A stretch of DNA of 64,000 nucleotides, from assembly GCF_001021505.1 (NCBI RefSeq), contig NZ_LDPO01000010.1, positions 1 to 64,000 of the forward strand, read 5' to 3'. Below the pieces are notes generated by a model. That model made no database searches. It had not been told where the DNA came from and was given only the letters and a program-made list of their open reading frames with translations. Source of the stretch: Mycolicibacter heraklionensis. Its GTDB lineage: Bacteria > Actinomycetota > Actinomycetes > Mycobacteriales > Mycobacteriaceae. The first letter of the stretch is position 1, and the number at the start of each line of letters is the position of its first letter. This document shows, piece after piece, positions 27,636 to 35,464 of this stretch. A program made the position numbers and the translations under genes.

Positions 27636-28451
27636 ATGCAGCAGACCCACGAGCCGACCGGCCTGGCCAAGGTTTTGATGCCGGTGCCTGATCCGCATCC
27701 CGACGTGTTCGACCGGCAGTGGCCACTGCGGGTCGCCGACATCGACCGCCTGGGCCGCCTGCGGATGGACGCGGCCGCCCGCCACATCCAGGACATCGGC
27801 CAGGATCAGTTGCGGGAGGGCGGTTATCAGGAGACGCACCCGCTGTGGATCGTCCGGCGCACCATGATGGACCTGATTCGTCCGATCGAGTTTCAGGACA
27901 TGCTGCGGATGCGGCGTTGGTGTTCGGGCACCTCCAACCGCTGGTGTGAGATGCGGGTCCGCATCGATGGCCGCAAGGGCGGGCTGATCGAGTCCGAGGC
28001 GTTCTGGATCAATATTAACCGCGAGACGCAGGGACCGGCGCGGATCTCCGAGGGCTTCCTGGACCGGCTCAAGCGCACCACCACCGTCGACCGGCTGCGC
28101 TGGAAGGCCTACCTGAAGGCCGGTGGCCGGGAGGACGCCGCGGAGATCCACGAGTACCCGCTGCGGTTCACCGACATCGACCTGTTCGATCACATGAACA
28201 ACTCGGTGTACTGGAGCGTGGTCGAGGACTACCTGTCGAGTTACCCCGAGCTGCTCGAGGCACCGCTGCGGGTCGCGCTGGAACACGACGCGCCGGTCGC
28301 GCTGGGCGACAAACTAGAGATCGTCTCCCACGTCCACCCGGCCGGATCGACCGATGAGTTCGGGCCCGACTTGGCCGATCGCACTGTTAGAACGCTCACA
28401 TACCTGGTGGGCGAAGAGGTCAAAGCCCTCGCCGCGATCTTCCCGCTGTAA
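27636..28451 (+). CDS. Acyl-ACP thioesterase-like double hot-dog protein, Rv0466 ortholog
   Basis: A 271-residue protein from ATG 27636 (MQQTHEPTGLAKVLMPVPDP). GGGAG lies upstream. The two hot-dog halves are RVADIDRLGRLRMDAAARHIQDIG near residue 33 and LRFTDIDLFDHMNNSVYW near residue 180, the latter with the Asp-x-x-Asn pattern of acyl-ACP thioesterases. It would release fatty acids from carrier protein or CoA. It sits between ramB and icl1, which connects it with fatty acid use. Confidence 0.88.
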   Translation: MQQTHEPTGLAKVLMPVPDPHPDVFDRQWPLRVADIDRLGRLRMDAAARHIQDIGQDQLREGGYQETHPLWIVRRTMMDLIRPIEFQDMLRMRRWCSGTSNRWCEMRVRIDGRKGGLIESEAFWININRETQGPARISEGFLDRLKRTTTVDRLRWKAYLKAGGREDAAEIHEYPLRFTDIDLFDHMNNSVYWSVVEDYLSSYPELLEAPLRVALEHDAPVALGDKLEIVSHVHPAGSTDEFGPDLADRTVRTLTYLVGEEVKALAAIFPL

Positions 28452-28460
28452 CACGTTCTA
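28447..28460. promoter_or_regulatory. KstR-type motif overlapping the thioesterase stop, upstream of icl1
   Basis: TGTAACACGTTCTA matches the remembered KstR consensus TNNAACNNGTTNNA at every fixed position. KstR is the TetR-type repressor of cholesterol catabolism. The motif has eight fixed bases, so about one chance match is expected in a window this size. Its place about 290 bases upstream of icl1 makes it worth listing, not certain. Confidence 0.3.
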
Positions 28461-28462
28461 GT

Positions 28463-28478
28463 CAGTACGAGCGTACTG
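28463..28478. promoter_or_regulatory. CAGTACG-AG-CGTACTG palindrome upstream of icl1
   Basis: A perfect 7+7 inverted repeat with a two-base centre, right after the thioesterase stop codon in the 299-base icl1 upstream region (28452-28750). It is short for an intrinsic terminator and has no T-run, so a protein-binding site is more likely. No cognate regulator can be named. Confidence 0.35.
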
Positions 28479-28560
28479 CTGAAACGTGCGCTGACCTGTG
28501 TGGATATGTTACCGGCCGGTAGCTTTTCGGCTGATTTCACGACGGATTTTCTCCGTAGTT

Positions 28561-28577
28561 CTTCGCAAACTTCGCAA
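28561..28577. promoter_or_regulatory. Tandem CTTCGCAA repeats, candidate RamB site at icl1
   Basis: CTTCGCAA occurs at 28561-28568 and again at 28570-28577, nine bases apart, within the AT-richer part of the icl1 upstream region. The TTCGCA core is the same as in the ramB promoter palindrome, and TTGCAAA-type sites are described for RamB in corynebacteria. Located about 175 bases before the icl1 ATG. The rest of 28452-28750 holds no gene that I can see. Confidence 0.5.
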
Positions 28578-28750
28578 TTTGTTGCCGATACATGGCTGAA
28601 GTTGGCAACGGAAACGGCTGGACCTGGGCAGATGTGCTGTGTCAAGGTCGCATTAACACACCAGTGAATCGATCGGGGCGTTAGCAAAGCCGGGAAGCAT
28701 TTCTCGGGTCCGGCGGCCCCGACGATCGAAAACGCAAAGGAGCGGATCCT

Positions 28751-30037
28751 ATGTCGACCGTTGGCACGCCGAAGAGCCCCGAGCAGATCCAGCACGACTG
28801 GGACCACAACCCGCGTTGGAAGGGCGTCACCCGCACCTACACCGCCGAGGACGTCGTCGCACTGCAGGGCCACGTCGTCGAGGAGCACACCCTGGCCCGT
28901 CGCGGCGCCGAGGTGCTCTGGGAGCAGCTGCACGACCTGGACTACATCAACGCCCTCGGTGCGCTGACCGGCAACATGGCCGTCCAGCAGGTCCGGGCCG
29001 GCCTGAAGGCCATCTACCTGTCCGGGTGGCAGGTCGCCGGTGACGCCAACCTGTCCGGGCACACCTACCCCGACCAGAGCCTGTACCCGGCCAACTCGGT
29101 GCCCCAGGTGGTGCGCCGGATCAACAACGCGCTGCTGCGTGCCGACGAGATCGCCAAGGTCGAGGGTGACACCTCGGTGGACAACTGGCTGGCCCCGATC
29201 GTGGCCGACGGTGAGGCTGGCTTCGGTGGCGCGCTCAACGTCTACGAGCTTCAGAAGGCGATGATCGCCGCCGGTGTCGCGGGTTCGCACTGGGAGGACC
29301 AGCTGGCCTCGGAGAAGAAGTGTGGCCACCTGGGCGGCAAGGTGCTGATCCCCACCCAGCAGCACATCCGCACCCTGACCTCGGCCCGCCTGGCCGCTGA
29401 CGTCGCCGACGTGCCGACCGTGGTGATCGCCCGGACCGACGCCGAGGCCGCGACCCTGATCACCTCCGACGTCGACGAGCGCGACCAGCCGTTCATCACC
29501 GGAGACCGCACCGCGGAGGGCTTCTACCGGGTGAAGAACGGCCTGGAGCCGTGCATCGCCCGGGCCAAGGCCTACGCCCCGTACGCCGACCTGATCTGGA
29601 TGGAGACCGGTACTCCGGACCTGGAGCTGGCCCGCAAGTTCGCCGAGGGCGTCAAGGCCGAGTTCCCGGACCAGATGCTGGCCTACAACTGCTCGCCGTC
29701 GTTCAACTGGAAGCAGCACCTGGACGACGCGACCATCGCGAAGTTCCAGAACGAGCTGGGCGCCATGGGCTTCAAGTTCCAGTTCATCACCCTGGCCGGC
29801 TTCCACGCGCTGAACTACTCGATGTTCGATCTGGCCCACGGCTACGCCCGCAAGCAGATGAGCGCCTACGTCGAGCTGCAGGAGCGCGAGTTCGCCGCCG
29901 AGGAGCGGGGCTACACCGCGACCAAGCACCAGCGCGAGGTGGGTGCCGGGTACTTCGACCGGATCGCCACCACCGTCGACCCGACGTCGTCGACCACGGC
30001 GCTGGCGGGCTCGACCGAAGAGGGCCAGTTTCACTAG
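28751..30037 (+). CDS. icl1: Isocitrate lyase 1
   Basis: A 428-residue protein, the same length as M. tuberculosis Icl1, with near-identical segments such as [20 protein letters not shown]. The catalytic Cys is in [14 protein letters not shown] near residue 191. The metal and substrate region is [20 protein letters not shown], and [13 protein letters not shown] and YNCSPSFNW are conserved. AAAGGAGCG precedes the ATG. It splits isocitrate to glyoxylate and succinate (glyoxylate shunt) and also handles methylisocitrate, for growth on fatty acids and cholesterol. Likely controlled by RamB one gene upstream. Confidence 0.97.
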   Translation: MSTVGTPKSPEQIQHDWDHNPRWKGVTRTYTAEDVVALQGHVVEEHTLARRGAEVLWEQLHDLDYINALGALTGNMAVQQVRAGLKAIYLSGWQVAGDANLSGHTYPDQSLYPANSVPQVVRRINNALLRADEIAKVEGDTSVDNWLAPIVADGEAGFGGALNVYELQKAMIAAGVAGSHWEDQLASEKKCGHLGGKVLIPTQQHIRTLTSARLAADVADVPTVVIARTDAEAATLITSDVDERDQPFITGDRTAEGFYRVKNGLEPCIARAKAYAPYADLIWMETGTPDLELARKFAEGVKAEFPDQMLAYNCSPSFNWKQHLDDATIAKFQNELGAMGFKFQFITLAGFHALNYSMFDLAHGYARKQMSAYVELQEREFAAEERGYTATKHQREVGAGYFDRIATTVDPTSSTTALAGSTEEGQFH

Positions 30038-30047
30038 GTCGCTGACC

Positions 30048-30117
30048 TTGCCGCGAGCGTGCGCAGTTGTACGCCCTGACACGGCGTGTTGACGTACAGA
30101 CACGCGCGCTCGCGCAA
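30048..30117. terminator. Long imperfect inverted repeat after icl1
   Basis: The arms are 30048-30073 and 30093-30117. Read outward from the loop they share TTGC, CGAGCG, GTG/GCG and TGTACG blocks with small mismatches. The centre has an inner ACACG / CGTGT pair. It begins 10 bases after the icl1 stop, so it may end icl1 transcription. No T-run follows. The arm motif (CGAG-CGTGCG) resembles the stem-loop after mshA, so this may be a dispersed hairpin family. Confidence 0.45.
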
Positions 30118-30147
30118 GGGGGGACCGCAAGGGGGACCGCAAGGGGG
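30113..30147. repeat. Three copies of a 12-base G-rich repeat, icl1-fadB2 gap
   Basis: ACCGCAAGGGGG at 30124-30135 and 30136-30147, preceded by a degenerate copy CGCAAGGGGGG at 30113-30123. The plus strand has three runs of five or six G separated by 7-base loops, the first long enough to count as two runs. This could form a G-quadruplex or slip during replication. It lies between the two hairpins of the 223-base icl1-fadB2 gap. Confidence 0.55.
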
Positions 30148-30200
30148 AAGAGGTTTCCCGCGGTGGAAGTCGGATTGCACCGCGGGGGAGTTGACAGCGC

Positions 30201-30231
30201 AGGCCCCGCCCAGCCAGCCTGGGCGGGGCCT
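30201..30231. terminator. Perfect 12-bp stem-loop just upstream of fadB2
   Basis: AGGCCCCGCCCA (30201-30212), a 7-base loop, then TGGGCGGGGCCT (30220-30231): a perfect, very GC-rich stem. It ends 29 bases before the fadB2 GTG. There is no long T-run, as is common for mycobacterial terminators. It may finish icl1 transcripts or act as an RNA structure in the fadB2 leader. Confidence 0.6.
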
Positions 30232-30260
30232 GTTGCTGGGCGTTGACGGAAAGGGAGACC

Positions 30261-31115
30261 GTGTCGATCCAACGAGTAGGTGTCATCGGAGCCGGGCAGA
30301 TGGGCGCCGGAATCGCCGAGGTGTCGGCGCGGGCCGGCGTCGAGGTGAAGGTCTTCGAGACCACCGAGGCACTGGTCACCGCGGGCCGTAACCGGATCGT
30401 CAAGTCGCTGGAGCGCGGTGTGAGCGCCGGCAAGATCACCGAACGCGAGCGCGACGACGCCGTCGGCAACCTGACCTTCACCACCGACCTCGGCGAGCTG
30501 GCCGACCGTCAGCTGGTCATCGAGGCCGTCATCGAAGACGACACCGTCAAGTCGAAGATCTTCGCCGAGCTGGACCGAGTGATCACCGACCCGGACGCCG
30601 TGCTCGCGTCGAACACCTCGTCCATCCCGATCATGAAGATCGCCGCCGCCACGGCGAACCCGCAGCGGGTGCTGGGCCTGCACTTCTTCAACCCGGTTCC
30701 GGTGCTGCCGCTGGTGGAGCTGGTCAGCACCCTGGTCACCGACCCGAGCGCCGCCGACCGCACCGAGGAGTTCGCCAGCGCGGTGCTGGGCAAGCAGGTG
30801 GTGCGCTGCTCGGACCGGTCCGGCTTCGTGGTGAATGCCCTGCTGGTGCCCTACCTGCTGTCGGCGGTCCGGATGCTCGAGTCCGGGTTCGCCACCGTCG
30901 AGGACATCGACAAGGCGATCGTCGCCGGGCTGTCGCACCCGATGGGCCCGCTGCGGCTGTCCGACCTGGTCGGCCTGGACACCCTGAAGCTGATCGCGGA
31001 CAAGATGTACGAGGAGTTCAAGGAGCCGCTCTACGCCGCGCCGCCGCTGTTGCTGCGCATGGTCGAGGCCGGCCAGCTGGGCAAGAAGTCCGGCCGGGGT
31101 TTCTACACCTACTAG
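30261..31115 (+). CDS. fadB2: 3-hydroxybutyryl-CoA dehydrogenase
   Basis: A 284-residue NAD(P)-dependent enzyme from GTG 30261 (VSIQRVGVIGAGQMGAGIAE), preceded by AAGGGAGA. The Rossmann motif GAGQMGAGIAE is N-terminal. The catalytic His-Glu pair is in VLGLHFFNPVPVLPLVEL, and the C-terminal dimer domain contains GPLRLSDLVGLDTLKL. It interconverts acetoacetyl-CoA and 3-hydroxybutyryl-CoA. Position after icl1 matches Rv0468. The stop (TAG, 31113-31115) overlaps the stop of the convergent gene through a shared CTAG. The umaA and pcaA genes that follow in M. tuberculosis are absent here. Confidence 0.95.
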   Translation: MSIQRVGVIGAGQMGAGIAEVSARAGVEVKVFETTEALVTAGRNRIVKSLERGVSAGKITERERDDAVGNLTFTTDLGELADRQLVIEAVIEDDTVKSKIFAELDRVITDPDAVLASNTSSIPIMKIAAATANPQRVLGLHFFNPVPVLPLVELVSTLVTDPSAADRTEEFASAVLGKQVVRCSDRSGFVVNALLVPYLLSAVRMLESGFATVEDIDKAIVAGLSHPMGPLRLSDLVGLDTLKLIADKMYEEFKEPLYAAPPLLLRMVEAGQLGKKSGRGFYTY

Positions 31116-31555
31116 TGCGTCGGCGTCACGCCGAACGCGGCCCAGCAGGGCTTGCCCTCCATGGGGGAGTCGAACGGCGTTGCCGTCCGGGTCAAACCCT
31201 CCGGCGGTATGAGGGTGGGAACCCCGTTGAAGATGACGCATCTCGTGTTGGTGATGAGGTCCTGCGGTGGGCGGTCACCGGCCGGGTTGTTCTGACCGTT
31301 CTGGCCGGCGGCGCGGGCGGCCTGGTCGGCGGCGCTCTGGGCCTCGCCGACGACACGGTTGGCGATACCGGCGCCGCACGCCTGCGGGTCCTGTGGTTGA
31401 CCCTGGTCGCCGCCCGCGCAGGCGTCCTGTCCCTGCCCGGGCGGCTGTTCCGGGTCGTCCGCGCTGGCCAGTGGCGGACAGCTCAAGAATGCTCCGGCGG
31501 CGATCAGTGCCGACAAGATCGTCTTGGCGGTCAGTCGGTAGCCCGTTGTGGCCAT
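31112..31555 (-). CDS. Small secreted Cys-containing protein of unknown function
   Basis: A 147-residue protein (MATTGYRLTAKTILSALIAAG) with a signal peptide ending near Ala-Ser-Ala-Asp at residue 32. The mature part is Gln/Pro/Gly-rich and low in complexity (PEQPPGQGQDACAGGDQGQP), then a more structured end with Cys in NTRCVIFNGVPTLIPPEG and GKPCWAAFG. Four mature Cys could form two disulfides. The ending resembles short exported mycobacterial proteins without known role. Its stop overlaps that of fadB2. Confidence 0.75.
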   Translation of the reverse strand: MATTGYRLTAKTILSALIAAGAFLSCPPLASADDPEQPPGQGQDACAGGDQGQPQDPQACGAGIANRVVGEAQSAADQAARAAGQNGQNNPAGDRPPQDLITNTRCVIFNGVPTLIPPEGLTRTATPFDSPMEGKPCWAAFGVTPTH

Positions 31556-31700
31556 GGTGAGGCACCTGCCTTCCCTCGATAGGACTTCGCGTCACAACTG
31601 GTCGGTTCTGACGACCCGCTTGCGACGGTAGGAGATTGCGCCGCCAAGAGATACAGGGATTTCCCTGGTAATTGGCAGTGCCTGACGGGGCGAGGCCGGG

Positions 31701-32423
31701 TCAGCGGGCAGACTGCGCGCTGGCCGCCCGCCGCCACGGCAGTATCGGTGACGGGTGCGGGCCGGCGTTGAACTTCTCCAGCGATCCGCCCACCTCGACG
31801 ATTCCGCACAGCGCATTCCAGGTCATCATCGTCAGGTAGTCGATCAGGTCGTCGGCGCTCATCCGCGGGTCCAGCAGCCACGAGTGGGTGGCCAGCTGCA
31901 CTCCGCCGACGGTCATGTACGACCACGGCTCGACCCCGCGGGTGTCCATCCCGACCACGCTCATTCGGCGGCGGAGCATCACCGCGAGCATCCGGGCGAT
32001 GATGCGCTCGGAGTCGGCGATCACCTTGCTCTTGCTGGCCGAGCTGTTGGCCATCACGAACCGGTACGGCTCGGGTTCGTTGGCCACGGTCTGCACATAC
32101 ACCCGGATGATCTCGCGGACCAGGTCGAACCCGTCCAGGTTCGCCGACAACGCCGACGCCATATTCGGGATCAGTGTGCTCTGCGCGAAGCGCATCATCA
32201 CCGCGGTGGTGAGGTCGTTCTTGTCGACGAAATACCGGTACAGGACCGTTTTGGACACGCCGATCTCCGCGGCGATCTCGTCCATGCTCACGTAGCGGCC
32301 GCGGCGCCGGATCGCCTCGATCGTCCCGTCGATGAGGTCATTGCGGCGGTCGACCTTGTGCTGGTGCCAACGCCGTTTGCGACCGTCGGTCTTGGCGGTG
32401 CCGGCCTGGAGCTGCTCTGCCAC
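31701..32423 (-). CDS. TetR-family transcriptional regulator, Rv0472c-like
   Basis: A 240-residue protein if started at GTG 32423 (VAEQLQAGTAKTDGRKRRWH); an ATG at 32477 would add 18 residues. The helix-turn-helix is YVSMDEIAAEIGVSKTVLYRYF near residue 50. The C-terminal ligand domain includes REIIRVYVQTVANEPEPYRF and WSYMTVGGVQLATHSWLLD. It is divergent from the DUF445 gene, as in M. tuberculosis. A perfect 17-base palindrome lies between them and is the natural operator candidate. Ligand unknown. Confidence 0.88.
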   Translation of the reverse strand: MAEQLQAGTAKTDGRKRRWHQHKVDRRNDLIDGTIEAIRRRGRYVSMDEIAAEIGVSKTVLYRYFVDKNDLTTAVMMRFAQSTLIPNMASALSANLDGFDLVREIIRVYVQTVANEPEPYRFVMANSSASKSKVIADSERIIARMLAVMLRRRMSVVGMDTRGVEPWSYMTVGGVQLATHSWLLDPRMSADDLIDYLTMMTWNALCGIVEVGGSLEKFNAGPHPSPILPWRRAASAQSAR

Positions 32424-32487
32424 TATCGCGCGTTCCCATTCACTAGACGCAATAGATAATACGGGCTGGTCCAGCAAACTTTGTGGT

Positions 32488-32504
32488 CCGGTAACAGTTA
32501 CCGG
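32488..32504. promoter_or_regulatory. CCGGTAAC-A-GTTACCGG palindrome, likely TetR operator
   Basis: A perfect 8+8 inverted repeat with one central base, in the intergenic region between the divergent TetR and DUF445 genes, 65 bases from the TetR GTG. Size and symmetry are typical for a TetR-dimer operator. Its last four bases begin the first 57-base tandem repeat. Confidence 0.65.
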
Positions 32505-32614
32505 TGGTTTAGCGAGGCTCGCCGGAGGCGAGGCGAAGCTGGAACCGCCGCATATACCCGGTGGTTTAGCGAGGCTCGCCGGAGGCGAGGCGAAGCTGGA
32601 AACGCCGCATATAC
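32501..32614. repeat. Two tandem 57-base repeats with internal hairpins
   Basis: Copies at 32501-32557 and 32558-32614 differ by one base (GGAACCGCC versus GGAAACGCC). Each contains CTCGCC-GGA-GGCGAG, a perfect 6-bp stem with a three-base loop. They end 12 bases before the ATG of the DUF445 gene, so they fall in its leader or promoter. The near identity suggests a recent duplication. Confidence 0.85.
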
Positions 32615-32626
32615 CCGGCCGCGCAG

Positions 32627-33979
32627 ATGGCGGATGATGGTGGGGTGGTGCATCCAGAGAACCAGTCGAATTGGCCCGGTGCCGCGCAAACCGTGCAGTC
32701 GTTGGCGGAGTCGTTCGCAGACGCCGATCCGGCCGCGGATGCCGTGCGGTTGCGGGATCTGCGCCGCATGAAAGTGGTGGCGCTGAGTTTCCTGCTCGGC
32801 GCCACGGTGGTCTTCCTGCTGTGCCGGTGGGCGCAGGCGGACGGCGCGGCTGCGACGTGGGTGGGCTACGTCGGCGCCGCCGCGGAGGCCGGCATGGTCG
32901 GCGCGCTGGCCGACTGGTTCGCGGTCACCGCACTGTTCAAGCATCCGCTGGGGATCCCCATCCCGCACACCGCGATCATCAAGCGCAAGAAGGACCAGCT
33001 CGGGGAGGGCCTGGGCACCTTCGTGCGGGAGAACTTCCTGTCGCCACCGGTGATCGAGACCAAGCTGCGCGATGCGCAGATCGCCAGCCGGGTGGGTAAA
33101 TGGTTGTCGGAGCCCGTGCATGCCGAGCGGGTGGCCGCCGAGACCGCGACCGTGTTGCGGGTGCTCGTCGAACTGTTGCGAGACGAGGAGATCGCCTACG
33201 TCATCGACCGGATGATCGTGCGTCGTATCGCCGAACCCCAGTGGGGACCGCCGGTCGGCCGGATGCTCGGCACCCTGCTCGCCGAGCGTCGGCAAGAGGC
33301 GTTGCTGCAGCTGCTGGCCGACCGGGCATTCCAGTGGTCGCTCAATGCCGGTGAAGTCATCCAGCGGGTGGTGGAGCGGGACTCGCCGACCTGGTCGCCG
33401 CGGTTCGTCGACCACTTGGTGGGCGACCGGATTCACCGCGAGCTGATGGACTTCACCGACAAGGTGCGTCGCAATCCCGACCATGAACTGCGCCGCAACG
33501 CGACTCGCTTCCTGTTCGAGTTCGCCAACGATCTGCAGTTCGACCCGGCGACCATCGCGAAAGCGGACTCGGTCAAGGACCAGGTGATGGCGCGCGACGA
33601 GGTCGCCAAGGCGGCGGCGACGGCGTGGGCGACGCTCAAGCGGTTCGTGCTCGAAGGCGTCGATGATCCGTCCGGAGCCCTGCGGACCCGCATCGCCGCC
33701 GCGGCAGTGCAGATCGGCGAGTCGCTGCGTGACGACGTCGAACTCCGAGACAAGGTGGACAACTGGATCGTGCGGGCCGCGCAACACCTGGTTGCCCAGT
33801 ACGGGGTGGAGATCACCGCGATCATCACCGAGACCATCGAGCGCTGGGATGCCGCCGAGGCGAGCCGGCGCATCGAGCTGCACGTCGGGCGTGACTTGCA
33901 GTTCATCCGGATCAACGGCACCGTGGTCGGCTCGCTGGCCGGCCTGGCGATCTACGCCATAGCCCAACTTATGTTCTGA
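32627..33979 (+). CDS. DUF445 membrane-associated protein, Rv0473-like
   Basis: A 450-residue protein from ATG 32627. A hydrophobic helix near residues 48-66 (VVALSFLLGATVVFLLC), then GAAAEAGMVGALADWFAVTALF, the DUF445 signature, then HPLGIPIPHTAIIKRKKDQLGEGLG. The long helical middle and a C-terminal helix (VGSLAGLAIYAIAQLMF) complete the family pattern. It is probably an inner-membrane protein with a large cytoplasmic or extracytoplasmic helical part. Function unknown. Divergent from TetR, so probably its target. Confidence 0.85.
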   Translation: MADDGGVVHPENQSNWPGAAQTVQSLAESFADADPAADAVRLRDLRRMKVVALSFLLGATVVFLLCRWAQADGAAATWVGYVGAAAEAGMVGALADWFAVTALFKHPLGIPIPHTAIIKRKKDQLGEGLGTFVRENFLSPPVIETKLRDAQIASRVGKWLSEPVHAERVAAETATVLRVLVELLRDEEIAYVIDRMIVRRIAEPQWGPPVGRMLGTLLAERRQEALLQLLADRAFQWSLNAGEVIQRVVERDSPTWSPRFVDHLVGDRIHRELMDFTDKVRRNPDHELRRNATRFLFEFANDLQFDPATIAKADSVKDQVMARDEVAKAAATAWATLKRFVLEGVDDPSGALRTRIAAAAVQIGESLRDDVELRDKVDNWIVRAAQHLVAQYGVEITAIITETIERWDAAEASRRIELHVGRDLQFIRINGTVVGSLAGLAIYAIAQLMF

Positions 33980-33991
33980 CCTGCGCTAGCA

Positions 33992-34013
33992 AGTGCTTGC
34001 AAAAGTTAGCACT
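33992..34013. promoter_or_regulatory. AGTGCT-N10-AGCACT inverted repeat upstream of the XRE gene
   Basis: AGTGCT at 33992-33997 and AGCACT at 34008-34013, embedded in overlapping GCAAG / CTTGC and TAGCA blocks. The spacing is about one and a half turns. It lies 54 bases before the GTG of the XRE gene and is a candidate autoregulatory operator. The half sites recall CIRCE, but the sequence and spacing do not match it. Confidence 0.4.
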
Positions 34014-34066
34014 AGCCAGTATCGTGGCACGTGTCAGCAGTCGCCAGTCCACGAAAGGGGTCAGCG

Positions 34067-34459
34067 GTGTCGCAGGACGACAAGCTCGCCGCAGTGGTCT
34101 CCACGGCAGCGGCAGATATCGGTAGCTTCATCCGGGCCCAGCGCGAAGCCGCGCAGGTGTCCATGCGCCAGCTGGCCGACAAGGCCGGCGTCAGCAATCC
34201 GTATCTGAGCCAGATCGAACGTGGACTGCGCAAGCCTTCTGCTGATGTCCTCAACCAGATCGCTAAGGCCCTAAGGGTTTCCGCCGAGGTGCTCTACGTC
34301 CGGGCGGGAATCTTGGAGCCGAGCGAGAAGAGCGAGGTCCGTGACGCGGTCATTGCCGATGCGGCGATCACGGAACGGCAAAAGCAGGTTCTGCTCGACA
34401 TCTACACCTCCTTCGTCCAGCAGAACGAAGCCGACGGTGAGGAGACGCCACCTGACTGA
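34067..34459 (+). CDS. XRE-family transcriptional regulator, Rv0474 ortholog
   Basis: A 130-residue protein from GTG 34067 (VSQDDKLAAVVSTAAADIGS), behind GAAAGGGG. An upstream GTG at 34031 would add 12 residues. The helix-turn-helix is VSMRQLADKAGVSNPYLSQIE with GLRKPSADVLNQIAKAL. It lies 61 bases upstream of hbhA on the same strand, the order known from M. tuberculosis, where the pair is conserved. It may regulate hbhA or itself. Confidence 0.9.
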   Translation: MSQDDKLAAVVSTAAADIGSFIRAQREAAQVSMRQLADKAGVSNPYLSQIERGLRKPSADVLNQIAKALRVSAEVLYVRAGILEPSEKSEVRDAVIADAAITERQKQVLLDIYTSFVQQNEADGEETPPD

Positions 34460-34520
34460 TCCTCTTTCGTTCTCCTGACCGAATCACCTACGCACGATTT
34501 CAACCCGAAAGGAACCCGAC

Positions 34521-35135
34521 ATGGCTGAGAACCCGACCATCGAAGAACTGAAGGCCCCGCTGCTCGCCGCGATCGGCGCCGCTGACCTGGCCCTGGCTAC
34601 CGTGACCGACCTGGTCTCCAACCTGCGCGAGCGCGCCGGTGAGGCCCGCGAGGACGCCAGCACCCGGGTCGAGGAGAGCCGCGCTCGCCTGACCAAGCTG
34701 CAGGAGGAGCTGCCCGAGCAGTTCGCCGAGCTGCGGGAGCGCTTCACCGCCGAGGAGCTGCGCAAGGCCGCCGAGGGCTACGCGGAGGCTGCCAGCGAGC
34801 GGTACAACGACCTGGTGGCGCGCGGTGAGGCCGCCCTGGTCCGGCTGCGCAGCCAGTCCGGTCTGGATGACGCGTCCGCGCAGGTGGAGGGCTACGTCGA
34901 CCAGGCCGTCGAGCTGACCCAGGAAGTGCTGGGCAACGTCGCGTCGCAGACCCGTGAGGTCGGCGAGCGTGCCGCCAAGCTGGTCGGCATCGAGCTGCCC
35001 AAGAAGGACGAGCCCGCGCCGGCCCCCGCCAAGAAGGCTCCGGCCGCCAAGAAGGCCCCGGCCGCCAAGAAGGCTCCGGCGAAGAAGGCTGCTCCGGCCA
35101 AGAAGGCTCCGGCCAAGAAGGTCACCCAGAAGTAG
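34521..35135 (+). CDS. hbhA: Heparin-binding hemagglutinin HbhA
   Basis: A 204-residue surface adhesin. After [20 protein letters not shown] comes a long coiled coil ([39 protein letters not shown]). The C-terminal about 40 residues are Lys-Ala-Pro repeats ([19 protein letters not shown]), the heparin-binding and methylated tail. AAAGGAA precedes the ATG. HbhA binds sulfated glycosaminoglycans on epithelial cells and also affects lipid inclusions. No signal peptide, as in the known protein. Confidence 0.95.
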   Translation: MAENPTIEELKAPLLAAIGAADLALATVTDLVSNLRERAGEAREDASTRVEESRARLTKLQEELPEQFAELRERFTAEELRKAAEGYAEAASERYNDLVARGEAALVRLRSQSGLDDASAQVEGYVDQAVELTQEVLGNVASQTREVGERAAKLVGIELPKKDEPAPAPAKKAPAAKKAPAAKKAPAKKAAPAKKAPAKKVTQK

Positions 35136-35178
35136 TCGCAGTTCGACGCCCGGGACGGTGCCCGCCTAGGCTTGCAGC

Positions 35179-35460
35179 GTGATCGCTGCGAACCTGGTGG
35201 GTACCGTCCTTTTCGTTTTGCAGATCGCCGTTTTCGCGACGTCGGTGTACGCCTTCGTCCACGCGGCGATGCAACGTTCCGATGCCTACACCGCCGCCGA
35301 CAAGCTCACCAAGCCGGTCTGGCTGGTGATCCTGGGGGTGTGCGGGCTGCTGGCACTGGTGCTGCAGGTGATGGGAATGGCGATCGCGGCCTGCGCGGCG
35401 GGGGTTTACCTGGTGGATGTACGGCCCCGGCTCCTTGAGGTCCAGGGGAAGTCCCACTAG
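35179..35460 (+). CDS. DUF2516 small membrane protein, Rv0476-like
   Basis: A 93-residue protein from GTG 35179 ([20 protein letters not shown]). Two or three helices near residues 4-28, 46-64 and 66-80. [20 protein letters not shown] is typical of actinobacterial DUF2516. It sits between hbhA and the secreted protein gene, with a four-base gap to the latter. Function unknown. Confidence 0.8.
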   Translation: MIAANLVGTVLFVLQIAVFATSVYAFVHAAMQRSDAYTAADKLTKPVWLVILGVCGLLALVLQVMGMAIAACAAGVYLVDVRPRLLEVQGKSH

Positions 35461-35464
35461 CGCC

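Noticed and set aside
28241..30484. A 747-residue minus-strand open frame across icl1
   Set aside because: It crosses the icl1 gene and two intergenic regions with no ribosome site or motif; a mirror frame.
33992..34013. CIRCE (HrcA) element upstream of the XRE gene
   Set aside because: Half sites are only partly similar and the spacing and flanks do not match the CIRCE pattern; no chaperone gene follows.
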